A stretch of DNA of 64,000 nucleotides from positions 56,151,108-56,215,107 of the forward strand of contig CM072526.1 in NCBI GenBank assembly GCA_036898135.1, read 5' to 3'. The stretch's first letter is position 1; every line of letters starts with the position of its first letter. A program made the translations under genes and the position numbers. Below the pieces are notes generated by a model. That model saw nothing but the letters and a program-made list of their open reading frames with translations. It was not told where the DNA came from and made no database searches. Positions 26,763 through 39,400 of the stretch are shown here, piece by piece. The DNA is from Oncomelania hupensis. Its lineage: Eukaryota > Mollusca > Gastropoda > Littorinimorpha > Pomatiopsidae.

Positions 26763-27090
26763 AGCAACAAATATATTACAGACACACAACAAGGGCAACA
26801 AAATACAAGACATACACGTGGTGTAAAGGCAGGAAGATCGCTACAATAGGAAACTGAAAGGAAAATAGTTTTGTATTTTTAAAATTAAATTGGCTGCATC
26901 TAATATTATTTTGAAGGGAGAGCAAAAAAACCCATGACTCCTGCATACCAACCCAGGAATATTAAGTGAAGAATGGCTAAAAACAATAAACAGGCACACA
27001 TATACACTCACTGTAACTGCCGCACCCACATCTTACAAAACCCAACTTATGTGACTCATCTCGTCAGACTTTTTAACAAAGAAACGAAAC
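26763..27090. other. TIR-element interior, AT-rich, no gene seen
   Basis: About 330 bp of AT-rich sequence between the LINE 5' end and the right motif cluster. I see no conserved coding block, RNA gene or repeat in it. Confidence 0.5.
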
Positions 27091-27097
27091 GGCCTAT

Positions 27098-27314
27098 GGG
27101 ACTTACTTGGTTTGGTGAATTTTGAAAACAAGGATTTACTTAATAATAAACTGACAAAACCAAGCGGATTTGACTTACTTGGTTTTGTGAATTTTTTTAA
27201 CAAGGATTTAATTCAATAATAAACTGACAAAACCAAGCGGGTGACTTGCTTGGTTTTGTCATGTTCTCAACAAAGATCTATCTCAAGAATAATCTGACAA
27301 AACAAAGCAAGTCC
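27098..27314. repeat. Right subterminal tandem, ~72-bp units with inverted motif pairs
   Basis: Three tandem units with a period of about 71-72 bp. Each starts with a reverse motif (GGGACTTACTTGG at 27098; GACTTACTTGGTTTTGTGA at 27172-27190; GACTTGCTTGGTTTTGTCA at 27243-27261) and ends with a forward motif (TGACAAAACCAAGC at 27152 and 27225; TGACAAAACAAAGCAAGTCC at 27295-27314). Each unit can fold into a hairpin. The motif is the same as in the terminal and left subterminal repeats. Confidence 0.85.
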
Positions 27315-27399
27315 ACAAATAGTCTTAAAACATCAAAAATCGAGGAATTGCATTATAATATGCCTTAAACTTCCAGAAACGATCGCGTAATATAGCGCA

Positions 27400-27450
27400 A
27401 CCTGTAAAACGTCGATTGCTGCTAGCCTGAAAGTAGGTTTTAGTATTGCT
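27400..27450 (+). repeat. Satellite-like monomer inside the TIR boundary
   Basis: CCTGTAAAACG, then ATTGCTGCTAGCCTG, then AGTATTGCT reproduces the satellite consensus with a diverged middle, immediately before the right inverted repeat. It is either a founder-like unit within the element or a degraded satellite remnant. Confidence 0.65.
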
Positions 27451-27461
27451 CGGTTTTGTCA

Positions 27462-30400
27462 GTTCCTGTAATAGTATTGCTGCTAGCCTGTAACCTGTAA
27501 TAGTATTGCTGCTAGCCTGTAACCTGTAATAGTATTGCTGCTAGCCTGTAACCTGTAATAGTATTGCTGCTAGCCTGTAACCTGTAATAGTATTGCTGCT
27601 AGCCTGTAACCTGTAATAGTATTGCTGCTAGCCTGTAACCTGTAATAGTATTGCTGCTAGCCTGTAACCTGTAATAGTATTGCTGCTAGCCTGTAACCTG
27701 TAATAGTATTGCTGCTAGCCTGTAACCTGTAATAGTATTGCTGGCTAGCCTGTAACCTGTAATAGTATTGCTGCTAGCCTGTAACCTGTAATAGTATTGC
27801 TGCTAGCCTGTAACCTGTAATAGTATTGCTGCTAGCCTGTAACCTGTAATAGTATTGCTGCTAGCCTGTAACCTGTAATAGTATTGCTGCTAGCTGTAAC
27901 CTGTAATAGTATTGCTGCTAGCCTGTAACCTGTAATAGTATTGCTGCTAGCCTGTAACCTGTAATAGTATTGCTGCTAGCTTGTAACCTGTAATAATATT
28001 GCTGCTAGCCTGTAAAATTGTTGCTGCTAGCCTGTAACCTGTTATAGTATTGCTGCTAGCCTGTAACCTGTAATAGTATTGCTGCTAGCCTGTAACCTGT
28101 AATAGTATTGCTGCTAGCCTTTAATAGTATTGCTGCTAGCCTGTAACCTGTAATAGTATTGCTGCTAGCCTGTAACCTGTAACAGTATTGCTGCTAGCCT
28201 GTAACCTGTAACAATTATGCTGCTAGCCTGTAATAGTATTGCTGCTAGCCTGTAACCTGTAATAGTATTGCTGCTAGCGTGTAACCTGTAATAGTATTGC
28301 TGCTAGCCTGTAATTGTATTGCTGCTAGCCTGTAACCTGTAGTAGTTTTGCTGCTAGCCTGTAACCTGTAATAGTATTGCTGCTAGCCTGTAACCTGTAA
28401 TAGTATTGCTGCTAGCCTGTAACCTGCAATAATATTGCTGCTAGCCTGTAACCTGTAATAGTATTGCTGCTAGCCTGTAACCTGTAATAGTATTGCTGCT
28501 AGCCTGTAATAATATTGCTGCTAGCCTGTAACCTGTAATAGTACTGCTGCTAGCCTGTAACCTGTAATAGTATTGCTGCTAGCCTGTAACCTATAATAGT
28601 ATTGCTGCTATCCTGTAACATGTAATAGTATTGCTGCTAGCCTGTAATAGAATTGCTGCTAGCCTTCAACCTGTAATAGTATTTCTGCTAGCCTGTAGCC
28701 TGTAATAGTATTGCTGCTAGCCTGTAACTTGTAATAGTTATGCTGTTAGGCTTTAATAATATTGGTGCTAGCCTGTAACCTGTAATAGTATTGCTGCTCG
28801 CCTGTAACCTGTAATAGTATTGCTGCTAGCCTGTAACCTGTAACGGTAATGCTGCTAGCCTGTAACCTGTAATCCTATTGCTGCTAGCCTGCAATAGTAT
28901 TGCTGCTAGCTTGTAACCTCTAATAGTATTTCTGCTAGCCTGTAGCCTGTAATAGTATTGCTGCTAGCCTTTAACCTGTAATAGTATTGCTGCTAGCCTG
29001 TAACCTGTAATAGTATTGCTGCAAACCTGTAACCTATAATAGTATTGCTGCTAGCCTGTAACTTTAATAGTATTGCTGCTAGCATGTAACCTGTAATAGT
29101 ATTGCTGCTAGCCTGTAACCTGTACTAGTATTGCTGCTAGCCTGTAACCTGTAATAGTATTGCTGCTAGCCTGTAACCTGTAATAGTATTGCTGCTAGCC
29201 TGTAACCTGTAATAGTATTGTTGGTAGCCTGTAATAGTTTTACTGCTAGCCTGTAACCAGGAATAGTATTGCTGCTAGCCTGTAATAGTATTGCTGCTAG
29301 CCTGTAACCTGTAATAGTATTGCTGTAAGCCTGTAACCTGTAAAAATATTGCTGCTGGCCTGTAACCTGTAATAGTATTGCTGCTAGCCTGTAACCTGTA
29401 ATAGTATTGCTGCCAGCCTGTAATAGTATTGCTGCTAGCCAGTAACCTGTAATAGTGTTGCTGCTAGCCTGTAACCTTTAATAGTATTGCTGCTAGCCTG
29501 TAACCTGTAATAGTATATCTGCTAGCCTGTAACCTGTAATAGTATTGCTGCTAGCCTGTAACCTGTAGTAGTATTGCTGGTAGCCTGTAACCTGTAATAG
29601 TATTGCTGCTAGCCTGTAACCTGTAATAGTATTGTTGGTAGCCTGTAATAGTATTACTGCTAGCCTGTAACCAGTAATAGTATTGCTGCTAGCCTGTAAT
29701 AGTATTGCTGCTAGCCTGTAACCTGTAATAGTATTGCTGTAAGCCTGTAACCTGTAAAAATATTGCTGCTAGCCTGTAACCTGTTATAGTATTGCTGCTG
29801 GCCTGTAACCTGTAATAGTATTGCTGCTAGCCTGTAACCTGTAATAGTATTGTTGCTAGCGTGTAATAGTATTCCTGCTAGCCTGTAACTTGTAATAGTA
29901 TTGCTGCTAGCCTGTAACCTGTAATAGTATTGCTGCTAGCCTGTAACCTGTAAAAGAATTGCTGCTAGCCTGTAATATTATTGCTGCTAGCCTGTAACCT
30001 GTAATAGTACTGCTGCTAGCCTGTAACCTGTAATAGTATTGCTGCTAGCCTGTAACCTATAATAGTATTGCTGCTAGCCTGTAACCTGTAGTAGTATTGC
30101 TGCTAGCCTGTAACCTGTAATAGTAATGCTCCTAGCCTGTAACCTGTAATAGTATTGCTGCTAGCCTGTAACCTGTAATAGTATTGCTGCTAGCCTGTAA
30201 CCTGTAATAGTATTGCTGCTAGCTTGTAACCTGTAATAGTATTGCTGCTAGCCTGTAACCTGTAATAGTATTGCTGCTAGCCTGTAACCTGTAATAGTAT
30301 TGCTGCTAGCCTGTAACCTGTAATAGTATTGCTGCTAGCCTGTTACCTGTAATAGTATTGCTGCTAGCCTGTAACCTTTATTAGTATTGCTGCTAGCCTG

Positions 30401-33400
30401 TAACCTGTAAAAGTATTGCTGCTAGCTTGTAATAATATTGCTGCTAGCTTGTAACCTGTAATAGTATTGCTGCTAGCCAGTAACCTGTAATAGTATTGCT
30501 GCTAGCCTTTAACCTGTAATAGTATTGCAGCTAGCCTGTAACCTGTAATAGTATTGCTGCTAGCCTGTTACCTGTAATAGTATTGCTGCTAGCCTGTAAC
30601 CTGTAATAGTATTGCTGCTAGCCTTTAGTATTATTGCTGCTAGCCTGTAATAGTATTGCTGCTAGCCTGTAATAGTATTGCTGCTAGCCTGTAATAGTAT
30701 TGCTGCTAGCCTGTAACCTGTAATAGTATTGCTGCTAGCCTGTAAACTGTAATAGTATTGCTGCTAGCCTGTAACCTGTAATAGTATTGCTGCTAGCTTG
30801 TAACCTGTAATAATATTGCTGCTAGCCTGTAAAATTGTTGCTGCTAGCCTGTAACCTGTAATAGTATTGCTGTTAGCCTGTAACCTGTAATAGTATTGCT
30901 GCTAGCTTGTAACCTGTAATAGTATTGCTGCTAGCCTGTAACCTGTAATAGTATTGCTGCTAGCCTGTAACCTGTAATAGTATTGCTGCTAGCCTGTAAC
31001 CTGTAATAGTATTGCTGCTAGCCTGTAACCTGTAATAGTATTGCTGCTAGCCTGTAACCTGTAATAGTATTGCTGCTAGCCTGTAACCTGTAATAGTATT
31101 GCTGCTAGCCTGTAACCTGTAATAGTATTGCTGCTAGCCTGTAACCTATAATAGTATTGCTGCTAGCCTGTAACCTGTAATAGTATTGCTGCTAGCTGTA
31201 ACCTGTAATAGATTGCTGCTAGCCTGTAATTGTAATTACTGCTAGCCTGTAACCAGTAATAGTATTGCTGCTAGCCTGTAATAGTATTGCTGCTAGCCTG
31301 TAACCTGTAATAGTATTGCTGTAAGCCTGTAACCTGTAAAAATATTGCTGCTAGCCTGTAACCTGTAATAGTATTGCTGCTGGCCTGTAACCTGTAATAG
31401 TATTGCTGCTAGCCTGTAACCTGTAAAAGTATTGTTGCTAGCTTGTAATAGTATTCCTGCTAGCCTGTAACTTGTAATAGTATTGCTGCTAGCCTGTAAC
31501 CTGTAATAGTATTGCTGCTAGCCTGTAACCTGTAAAAGAATTGCTGCTAGCCTGTAATATTATTGCTGCTAGCCTGTAACCTGTAATAGTACTGCTGCTA
31601 GCCTGTAACCTGTAATAGTATTGCTGCTAGCCTGTAACCTATAATAGTATTGCTGCTAGCCTGTAACCTGTAGTAGTATTGCTGCTAGCCTGTAACCTGT
31701 AATAGTATTGCTGCTAGCCTGTAACCTGTAATAGTATTGCTGCTAGCCTGTAACCTGTAATAGTATTGCTGCTAGCCTGTAACCTGTAATAGTATTGCTG
31801 CTAGCTTGTAACCTGTAATAGTATTGCTGCTAGCCTGTAACCTGTAATAGTATTGCTGCTAGCCTGTAACCTGTAATAGTATTGCTGCTAGCCTGTAACC
31901 TGTAATAGTATTGCTGCTAGCTTGTAACCTGTAATAATATTGCTGCTAGCCTGTAAAATTGTTGCTGCTAGCCTGTAACCTGTTATAGTATTGCTGCTAG
32001 CCTGTAACCTGTAATAGTATTGCTGCTAGCATGCAACCTGTAATAGTATTGCTGCTAGCCTTTAATAGTATTGCTGCTAGCCTGTAACCTGTAATAGTAT
32101 TGCTGCTAGCCTGTAACCTGTAATAGTATTGCTGCTAGCCTGTTACCTGTAATAGTATTGCTGCTAGCCTGTAACCTTTAATAGTATTGCTGCTAGCCTG
32201 TAACCTGTAAAAGTATTGCTGCTAGCTTGTAATAATATTGCTGCTAGCTTGTAACCTGTAATAGTATTGCTGCTAGCCTGTAACCTGTAATAGTATTGCG
32301 GCTAGCCTGTAACCTGTAATAGTATTGCAGCTAGCCTGTAACCTGTAATAGTATTGCTGCTAGCCTGTAACCTGTAATAGTATTGCTGCTAGCCTGTAAC
32401 CTGTAATAGTATTGCTGCTAGCCTTTAGTATTATTGCTGCTAGCCTGTAATAGTATTGCTGCTAGCCTGTAATAGTATTGCTGCTAGCCTGTAATAGTAT
32501 TGCTGCTAGCCTGTAACCTGTAATAGTATTGCTGCTAGCCTGTTACCTGTAATAGTATTGCTACTAGCCTGTAATAGTATTGCTGCTAGCCTGTAACATG
32601 TAATAGTATTCCTGCTAGCCTGTGACCTGTAAAAGTATTGCAGCTAGCCTGTAATAGTATTGCTGCTAGCCTGTAACTTGTAGTAGTATTGCTGTTAGCC
32701 TTTAACCTGTAATAGTATTGCTGCTAGCCTGTAACCTGTAATAGTATGGCTGCTAGCCTGTAACCTGTAATAGTATCGCTGCTAGCCTGTAACTTTTAAT
32801 AGTATTGCTGCTAGCCTGTAACCTGTAAAAGTATTGCTGCTAGCTTGTAATAGTATTGCTGCTAGCCTGTAACCTTTAATAGTATTGCTGCTAGCCTGTA
32901 ACCTGTAATAGTATTGCAGCTAGCCTGTAACCTGTAATAGTATTGCTGCTAGCCTGTAACCTGTAATAGTTTTGCTGCTAGCCTGTAACCTGTAATAGTA
33001 TTGCTGCTAGCCTTTAGTAGTATTGCTGCTAGCCTGTAATGGTATTGCTGCTAGCCTGGAATAGTATTGCTGCTAGCCTGTAATAGTATTGCTGATAGCC
33101 TGTAACCTGTAATAGTATTGCTGCTAGCCTGTTACCTGTAATAGTAATGCTACTAGCCTGTAATAGTATTGCTGCTAGCCTGTAACATGTAATAGTATTC
33201 CTGCTAGCCTGTAACCTGTAATAGTATTGCTGCTAGCCTGTAACCTGTAATAGTATTGCTGTTAGTCTGTAACCTGTAATAGTATTGCTGCTAGCCTGTA
33301 ATAGTATTGCTGCTAGCCTGTAATAGTATTGCTGCTACCCTGTAACCTGTAATAGTATTTCTTCTAGCCTGTAACCTGTAATTGTATTGCTGCTAGCCTG

Positions 33401-36400
33401 TAACCTGTAATAGTATTGCTGCTAGCCTGTATCCTGTAATAGTATTGCTGCTAGCCTGTAATAGTATTGCTGCTAGCCTGTTACCTGTAATAGTATTGCT
33501 GCTAGCCTCGAACCTGTAATAATTTTGCTGCTAGCCGGTAATAGTATTGCTGCTAGCCTGTAACCTGTAGTAGTATTGCTGTTAGCCTGTAACCTGTAAT
33601 AGTATTGCTGCTAGCCTGTAACCTGTAGTAGTTTTGCTGCTAACCTGTAACCTGTAATAGTATTGCTGCTAGCCTGTAACCTGTAATAGTTGTGCTGCTA
33701 GCCTGTAACCTGTAATAGTATTGCTGCTAGCCTGTAACCTGTAATAGTATTGCTGCTAGCCTGTAACCTGTAATAGTATTGCTGCTAGCCTTTAGTATTA
33801 TTGCTGCTAGCCTGTAATTGTATTGCTGCTAGCCTGTAATAGTATTGCTGCTAGCCTGTAATAGTATTGCTGCTAGCCTGTAACCTGTAATAGTATTGCT
33901 GCTAGCCTGTTACCTGTAATAGTATTGCTACTAGCCTGTAATAGTATTGCTGCTAGCCTGTAACATGTAATAGTATTCCTGCTAGCCTGTGACCTGTAAA
34001 AGTATTGCAGCTAGCCTGTAATAGTATTGCTGCTAGCCTGTAACTTGTAGTAGTATTGCTGTTAGCCTTTAACCTGTAATAGTATTGCTGCTAGCCTGTA
34101 ACCTGTAATAGTATTGCTGCTAGCCTGTAACCTGTAATAGTATCGCTGCTAGCCTGTAACCTTTAATAGTATTGCTGCTAGCCTGTAACCTGTAAAAGTA
34201 TTGCTGCTAGCTTGTAATAATATTGCTGCTAGCTTGTAACCTGTAATAGTATTGCTGCTAGCCTGTAACCTTTAATAGTATTGCTGCTAGCCTGTAACCT
34301 GTAATAGTATTGCAGCTAGCCTGTAACCTGTAATAGTTCTGCTGCTAGCCTGTAACCTGTAATAGTTTTGCTGCTAGCCTGTAACCTGTAATAGTATTGC
34401 TGCTAGCCTTTAGTAGTATTGCTGCTAGCCTGTAATGGTATTGATGCTAGCCTGTAATAGTATTGCTGCTAGCCTGTAATAGTATTGATGCTAGCCTGTA
34501 ACCTGTAATAGTATTGCTGCTAGCCTGTTACCTTTAATAGTAATGCTACTAGCCTGTAATAGTATTGCTGCTAGCCTGTAACATGTAATAGTATTCCTGC
34601 TAGCCTGTAACCTGTAATAGTATTGCTGCTAGCCTGTAACCTGTAATAGTATTGCTGTTAGTCTGTAACCTGTAATAGTATTGCTGCTAGCCTGTAATAG
34701 TAATGCTGCTAGCCTGTAATAGTATTGCTGCTACCCTGTAACCTGTAATAGTATTTCTTCTAGCCTGTAACCTGTAATTGTATTGCTGCTAGCCTGTAAC
34801 CTGTAATAGTATTGTTGGTAGCCTGTAATAGTATTACTGCTAGCCTGTAACCAGTAATAGTATTGCTGCTAGCCTGTAATAGTATTGCTGCTAGCCTGTA
34901 ACCTGTAATAGTATTGCTGTAAGCCTGTAACCTGTAAAAATATTGCTGCTAGCCTGTAACCTGTAATAGTATTGCTGCTGGCCTGTAACCTGTAATAGTA
35001 TTGCTGCTAGCCTGTAACCTGTAATAGTATTGTTGCTAGCTTGTAATAGTATTCCTGCTAGCCTGTAACTTGTAATAGTATTGCTGCTAGCCTGTAACCT
35101 GTAATAGTATTGCTGCTAGCCTGTAACCTGTAAAAGAATTGCTGCTAGCCTGTAATATTATTGCTGCTAGCCTGTAACCTGTAATAGTACTGCTGCTAGC
35201 CTGTAACCTGTAATAGTATTGCTGCTAGCCTGTAACCTATAATAGTATTGCTGCTAGCCTGTAACCTGTAGTAGTATTGCTGCTAGCCTGTAACCTGTAA
35301 TAGTATTGCTGCTAGCCTGTAACCTGTAATAGTATTGCTGCTAGCCTGTAACCTGTAATAGTATTGCTGCTAGCCTGTAACCTGTAATAGTATTGCTGCT
35401 AGCTTGTAACCTGTAATAGTATTGCTGCTAGCCTGTAACCTGTAATAGTATTGCTGCTAGCCTGTAACCTGTAATAGTATTGCTGCTAGCCTGTAACCTG
35501 TAATAGTATTGCTGCTAGCTTGTAACCTGTAATAATATTGCTGCTAGCCTGTAAAACTGTTGCTGCTAGCCTGTAACCTGTTATAGTATTGCTGCTAGCG
35601 TGTAACCTGTAATAGTATTGCTGCTAGCATGTAACCTGTAATAGTATTGCTGCTAGCCTTTAATAGTATTGCTGCTAGCCTGTAACCTGTAATAGTATTG
35701 CTGCTAGCCTGTAACCTGTAATAGTATTGCTGCTAGCCTGTTACCTGTAATAGTATTGCTGCTAGCCTGTAACCTTTAATAGTATTGCTGCTAGCCTGTA
35801 ACCTGTAAAAGTATTGCTGCTAGCTTGTAATAATATTGCTGCTAGCTTGTAACCTGTAATAGTATTGCTGCTAGCCTGTAACCTGTAATAGTATTGCTGC
35901 TAGCCTGTAACCTGTAATAGTATTGCAGCTAGCCTGTAACCTGTAATAGTATTGCTGCTAGCCTGTAACCTGTAATAGTATTGCTGCTAGCCTGTAACCT
36001 GTAATAGTATTGCTGCTAGCCTTTAGTATTATTGCTGCTAGCCTGTAATAGTATTGCTGCTAGCCTGTAATAGTATTGCTGCTAGCCTGTAATAGTATTG
36101 CTGCTAGCCTGTAACCTGTAATAGTATTGCTGCTAGCCTGTTACCTGTAATAGTATTGCTACTAGCCTGTAATAGTATTGCTGCTAGCCTGTAACATGTA
36201 ATAGTATTCCTGCTAGCCTGTGACCTGTAAAAGTATTGCAGCTAGCCTGTAATAGTATTGCTGCTAGCCTGTAACTTGTAGTAGTATTGCTGTTAGCCTT
36301 TAACCTGTAATAGTATTGCTGCTAGCCTGTAACCTGTAATAGTATTGCTGCTAGCCTGTAACCTGTAATAGTATTGCTGCTATCCTGTAATAATATTGCT

Positions 36401-39400
36401 GCTAGCCTGTAACCTGTAATAGTACTGCTGCTAGCCTGTAACCTGTAATAGTATTGCTGCTAGCCTGTAACCTATAATAGTATTGCTGCTATCCTGTAAC
36501 ATGTAATAGTATTGCTGCTAGCCTGTATTAGAATTGCTGCTAGCCTTCAACCTATAATAGTATTGCTGCTATCCTGTAACATGTAATAGTATTGCTGCTA
36601 GCCTGTATTAGAATTGCTGCTAGCCTTCAACCTGTAATAGTATTGCTGCTAGCCTGTAGCCTGTAATAGTATTGCTGCTAGCCTGTAGCCTGTAGTAGTA
36701 TTGCTGCTAGGCTTTAATAATATTGCTGCTAGCCTGTAACCTGTAATAGTATTGCTGCTCGCCTGTAACCTGTAATAATATTGCTGCTAGCCTTTAACCT
36801 GTAACGGTAATGCTGCTAGCCTGTAACCTGTAATCGTATTGCTGCTAGCCTGCAATAGTATTGCTGCTAGCTTGTAACCTGTAATGGTATTGCTGCTAGC
36901 CTGTAACCTGTAATAGTATTGCTGCTAGCCTGTAACCTGTAATAGTATTGCTGCAAACCTGTAACCTATAATAGTATTGCTGCTAGCCTGTAACCTTTAA
37001 TAGTATTGCTGCTAGCCTGTAACCTGCAATAGTATTGCTGCTAGCCTGTATCCTGTACTAGTATTGCTGCTAGCCTGTAACCTGTAATAGTATTGCTGCT
37101 AGCCTGTAACCTGTAATAGTATTGCTGCTAGGCTGTAACCTAAAATAGTATTGCTGTTAGACTGTAACCTGTAATAGTATTGCTGCTAGCCTGTAACCTG
37201 TAATAGTATTGCTGCCAGCCTGTAATAGTATTGCTGCTAGCCTGTAACCTGTAATAGTGTTGTTGCTAGCCTGTAACCTTTAATAGTATTGCTGCTAGCC
37301 TGTAACCTGCAATAGTATTGCTGCTAGCCTGTAACCTGTACTAGTATTGCTGCTAGCCTGTAACCTGTAATAGTATATCTGCTAGCCTGTAACCTGTAAT
37401 AGTATTGCTGCTAGCCTGTAACCTGTAGTAGTATTGCTGGTAGCCTGTAACCTGTAATAGTATTGCTGCTAGCCTGTAACCTGTAATAGTATTGTTGGTA
37501 GCCTGTAATAGTATTACTACTAGCCTGTAACCAGTAATAGTATTGCTGATAGCCTGTAATAGTATTGCTGCTAGCCTGTAACCTGTAATAGTATTGCTGT
37601 AAGCCTGTAACCTGTAAAAATATTGCTGCTAGCCTGTAACCTGTAATAGTATTGCTGCTGGCCTGTAACCTGTAATAGTATTGCTGCTAGCCTGTAACCT
37701 GTAAAAGTATTGCTGCTAGCTTGTAATAGTATTCCTGCTAGCCTGTAACCTGTAATTGTATTGCTGCTAGCCTGTAACCTGTAATAGTATTGCTGCTAGC
37801 CTGTAACCTGTAATAATATTGCTGCTAACCTATAACCTGTAATAGTATTGCTGCTAGCCTGTATTAGTATTGCTGCTAGCCTGTAACCTGTAATAGTATT
37901 GCTGCTAGCCTGTAACCTGTAATAGTATTGCTGCTAGCCTCTAACCTGTAATAGTATTGCTGCTAGCCTGTTATAATATTGCTGCTAGCCTGTAACCTGT
38001 AATAGTACTGCTGCTAGCCTGTAACCTATAATAGTATTGCTGCTAGCCTGTAACCTATATTAGTATTGCTGCTAGCCTGTAACCTGTAGTAGTATTGCTG
38101 CTAGCCTGTAACCTGTAATAGTATTGCTGCTAGCCTGTAACCTGTAATAGTATTGCTGCTAGCCTGTAACCTGTAATAGTATTGCTGCTAGCCTGTAACC
38201 TGTAATAGTATTGCTGCTAGCTTGTAACCTGTAATAATATTGCTGCTAGCCTGTAAAAATGTTGCTGCTAGCCTGTAACCTGTTATAGTATTGCTGCTAG
38301 CCTGTAAAATGTAATAGTATTGCTGCTAGCCTGTAACCTGTAATAGTATTGCTGCTAGCCTGTTACCTGTAATAGTATTGCTGCTAGCCTGTAACCTGCA
38401 ATAGTAGCGCTGCTAGCCTGTAACCTGTAATAGTATTGCTGCTAGGCTATAACCTGTAATAGTATTGCTGCTTGCCTGTAACCTGTAATAGTATTGCTGC
38501 TAGCCTGTTACCTGTAATAGTATTGCTGCTAGCCTGTAACTTGTAATAGTTTTGCTGGTAGTGTGTAACCTATAATATTATTGCTGCTAGCCTGTAACCT
38601 GTAATAGTATTGCTGGTAGCTGTAATAGTATTACTGCTAGCTTGTAACCAGTAATAGTAATGCTGCTAGCCTGTAATAGTATTGCTGCTAGCCTGTAACC
38701 TGTAATAGTATTGCTGCTAGCCTGTAACCTGTAAAAGTATTGCTGCTAGCCTGTAACCTGTAATAGTATTGCTGCTAGCCTGTAACCTGTATTAGTATTG
38801 CTGCTAGCCTGTAACCTGTAATAGTATTGCTGCTAGCCTGTAATAGTATTGCTGCTAGCCTGTAACCTGTAATAGTATTGCTGCTAGCCTGTAATAGTAT
38901 TGCTGCTAGCCTGTAACCTGTAATAGTATTGGTGCTAGCCTGTAACCTGTAATAGTATTGCTGCTAGCCTGTAACCTGTAATAGTATTGCTGCTAGCCTG
39001 TAACTTGTAATAGTACTGCTGCTAGCCTGTAATAGTATTGCTGCTAGCCTGTAACCTGTAATAGTATTGCTGCTAGCCTGTAACCTGTAATAATATTGCT
39101 GCTAGCCTGAAACCTGTAATAGTATTGCACTATTGCTGGTAGCCTGTAACCTGTAATAGTATTGCTGCTAGCCTGTGACCTGTAATAGTAATGCTGCTAG
39201 CCTGTAACCTGCAATATTAACGCTGCTAGCCTGTAACCTGTAATAGTATTGCTGCTAGCCTGTAACCTGTAATAGTATTGCTGCTAGCCTGTAACCTGTA
39301 ATAGTATTGCTGCTAGCCTGTAACCTAAAATAGTATTGCTGTTAGACTGTAACCTGTAATAGTATTGCTGCTAGCCTGTAACCTGTAATAGTATTGCTGC

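Larger units (their letters stand above)
22951..27461. mobile_element. Candidate novel TIR transposon / fold-back element (non-autonomous)
   Basis: A 4.5-kb interruption of the satellite bounded by a perfect 13-bp inverted repeat, TGACAAAACCGAG at 22951-22963 and CTCGGTTTTGTCA at 27449-27461. Both ends carry several degenerate subterminal copies of the 20-bp motif TGACAAAACCRAGYAAGTCC, in direct orientation on the left and in both orientations on the right. Removing the nested RTE-like LINE (23464-26754) leaves about 1.2 kb with no transposase-like reading frame, so the element would depend on another copy. No convincing target duplication is seen: the left flank is TGCCGTGATT and the right flank GTTCCTGTAA. 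I do not recognise the terminal sequence as a named superfamily. Alternatively it is a chimeric remnant whose ends match by internal motif repetition. Confidence 0.6.

Noticed and set aside
22940..27470. Target-site duplication for the TIR element
   Set aside because: No matching flank of 2-10 bp could be found outside the 13-bp repeats, so none is claimed.
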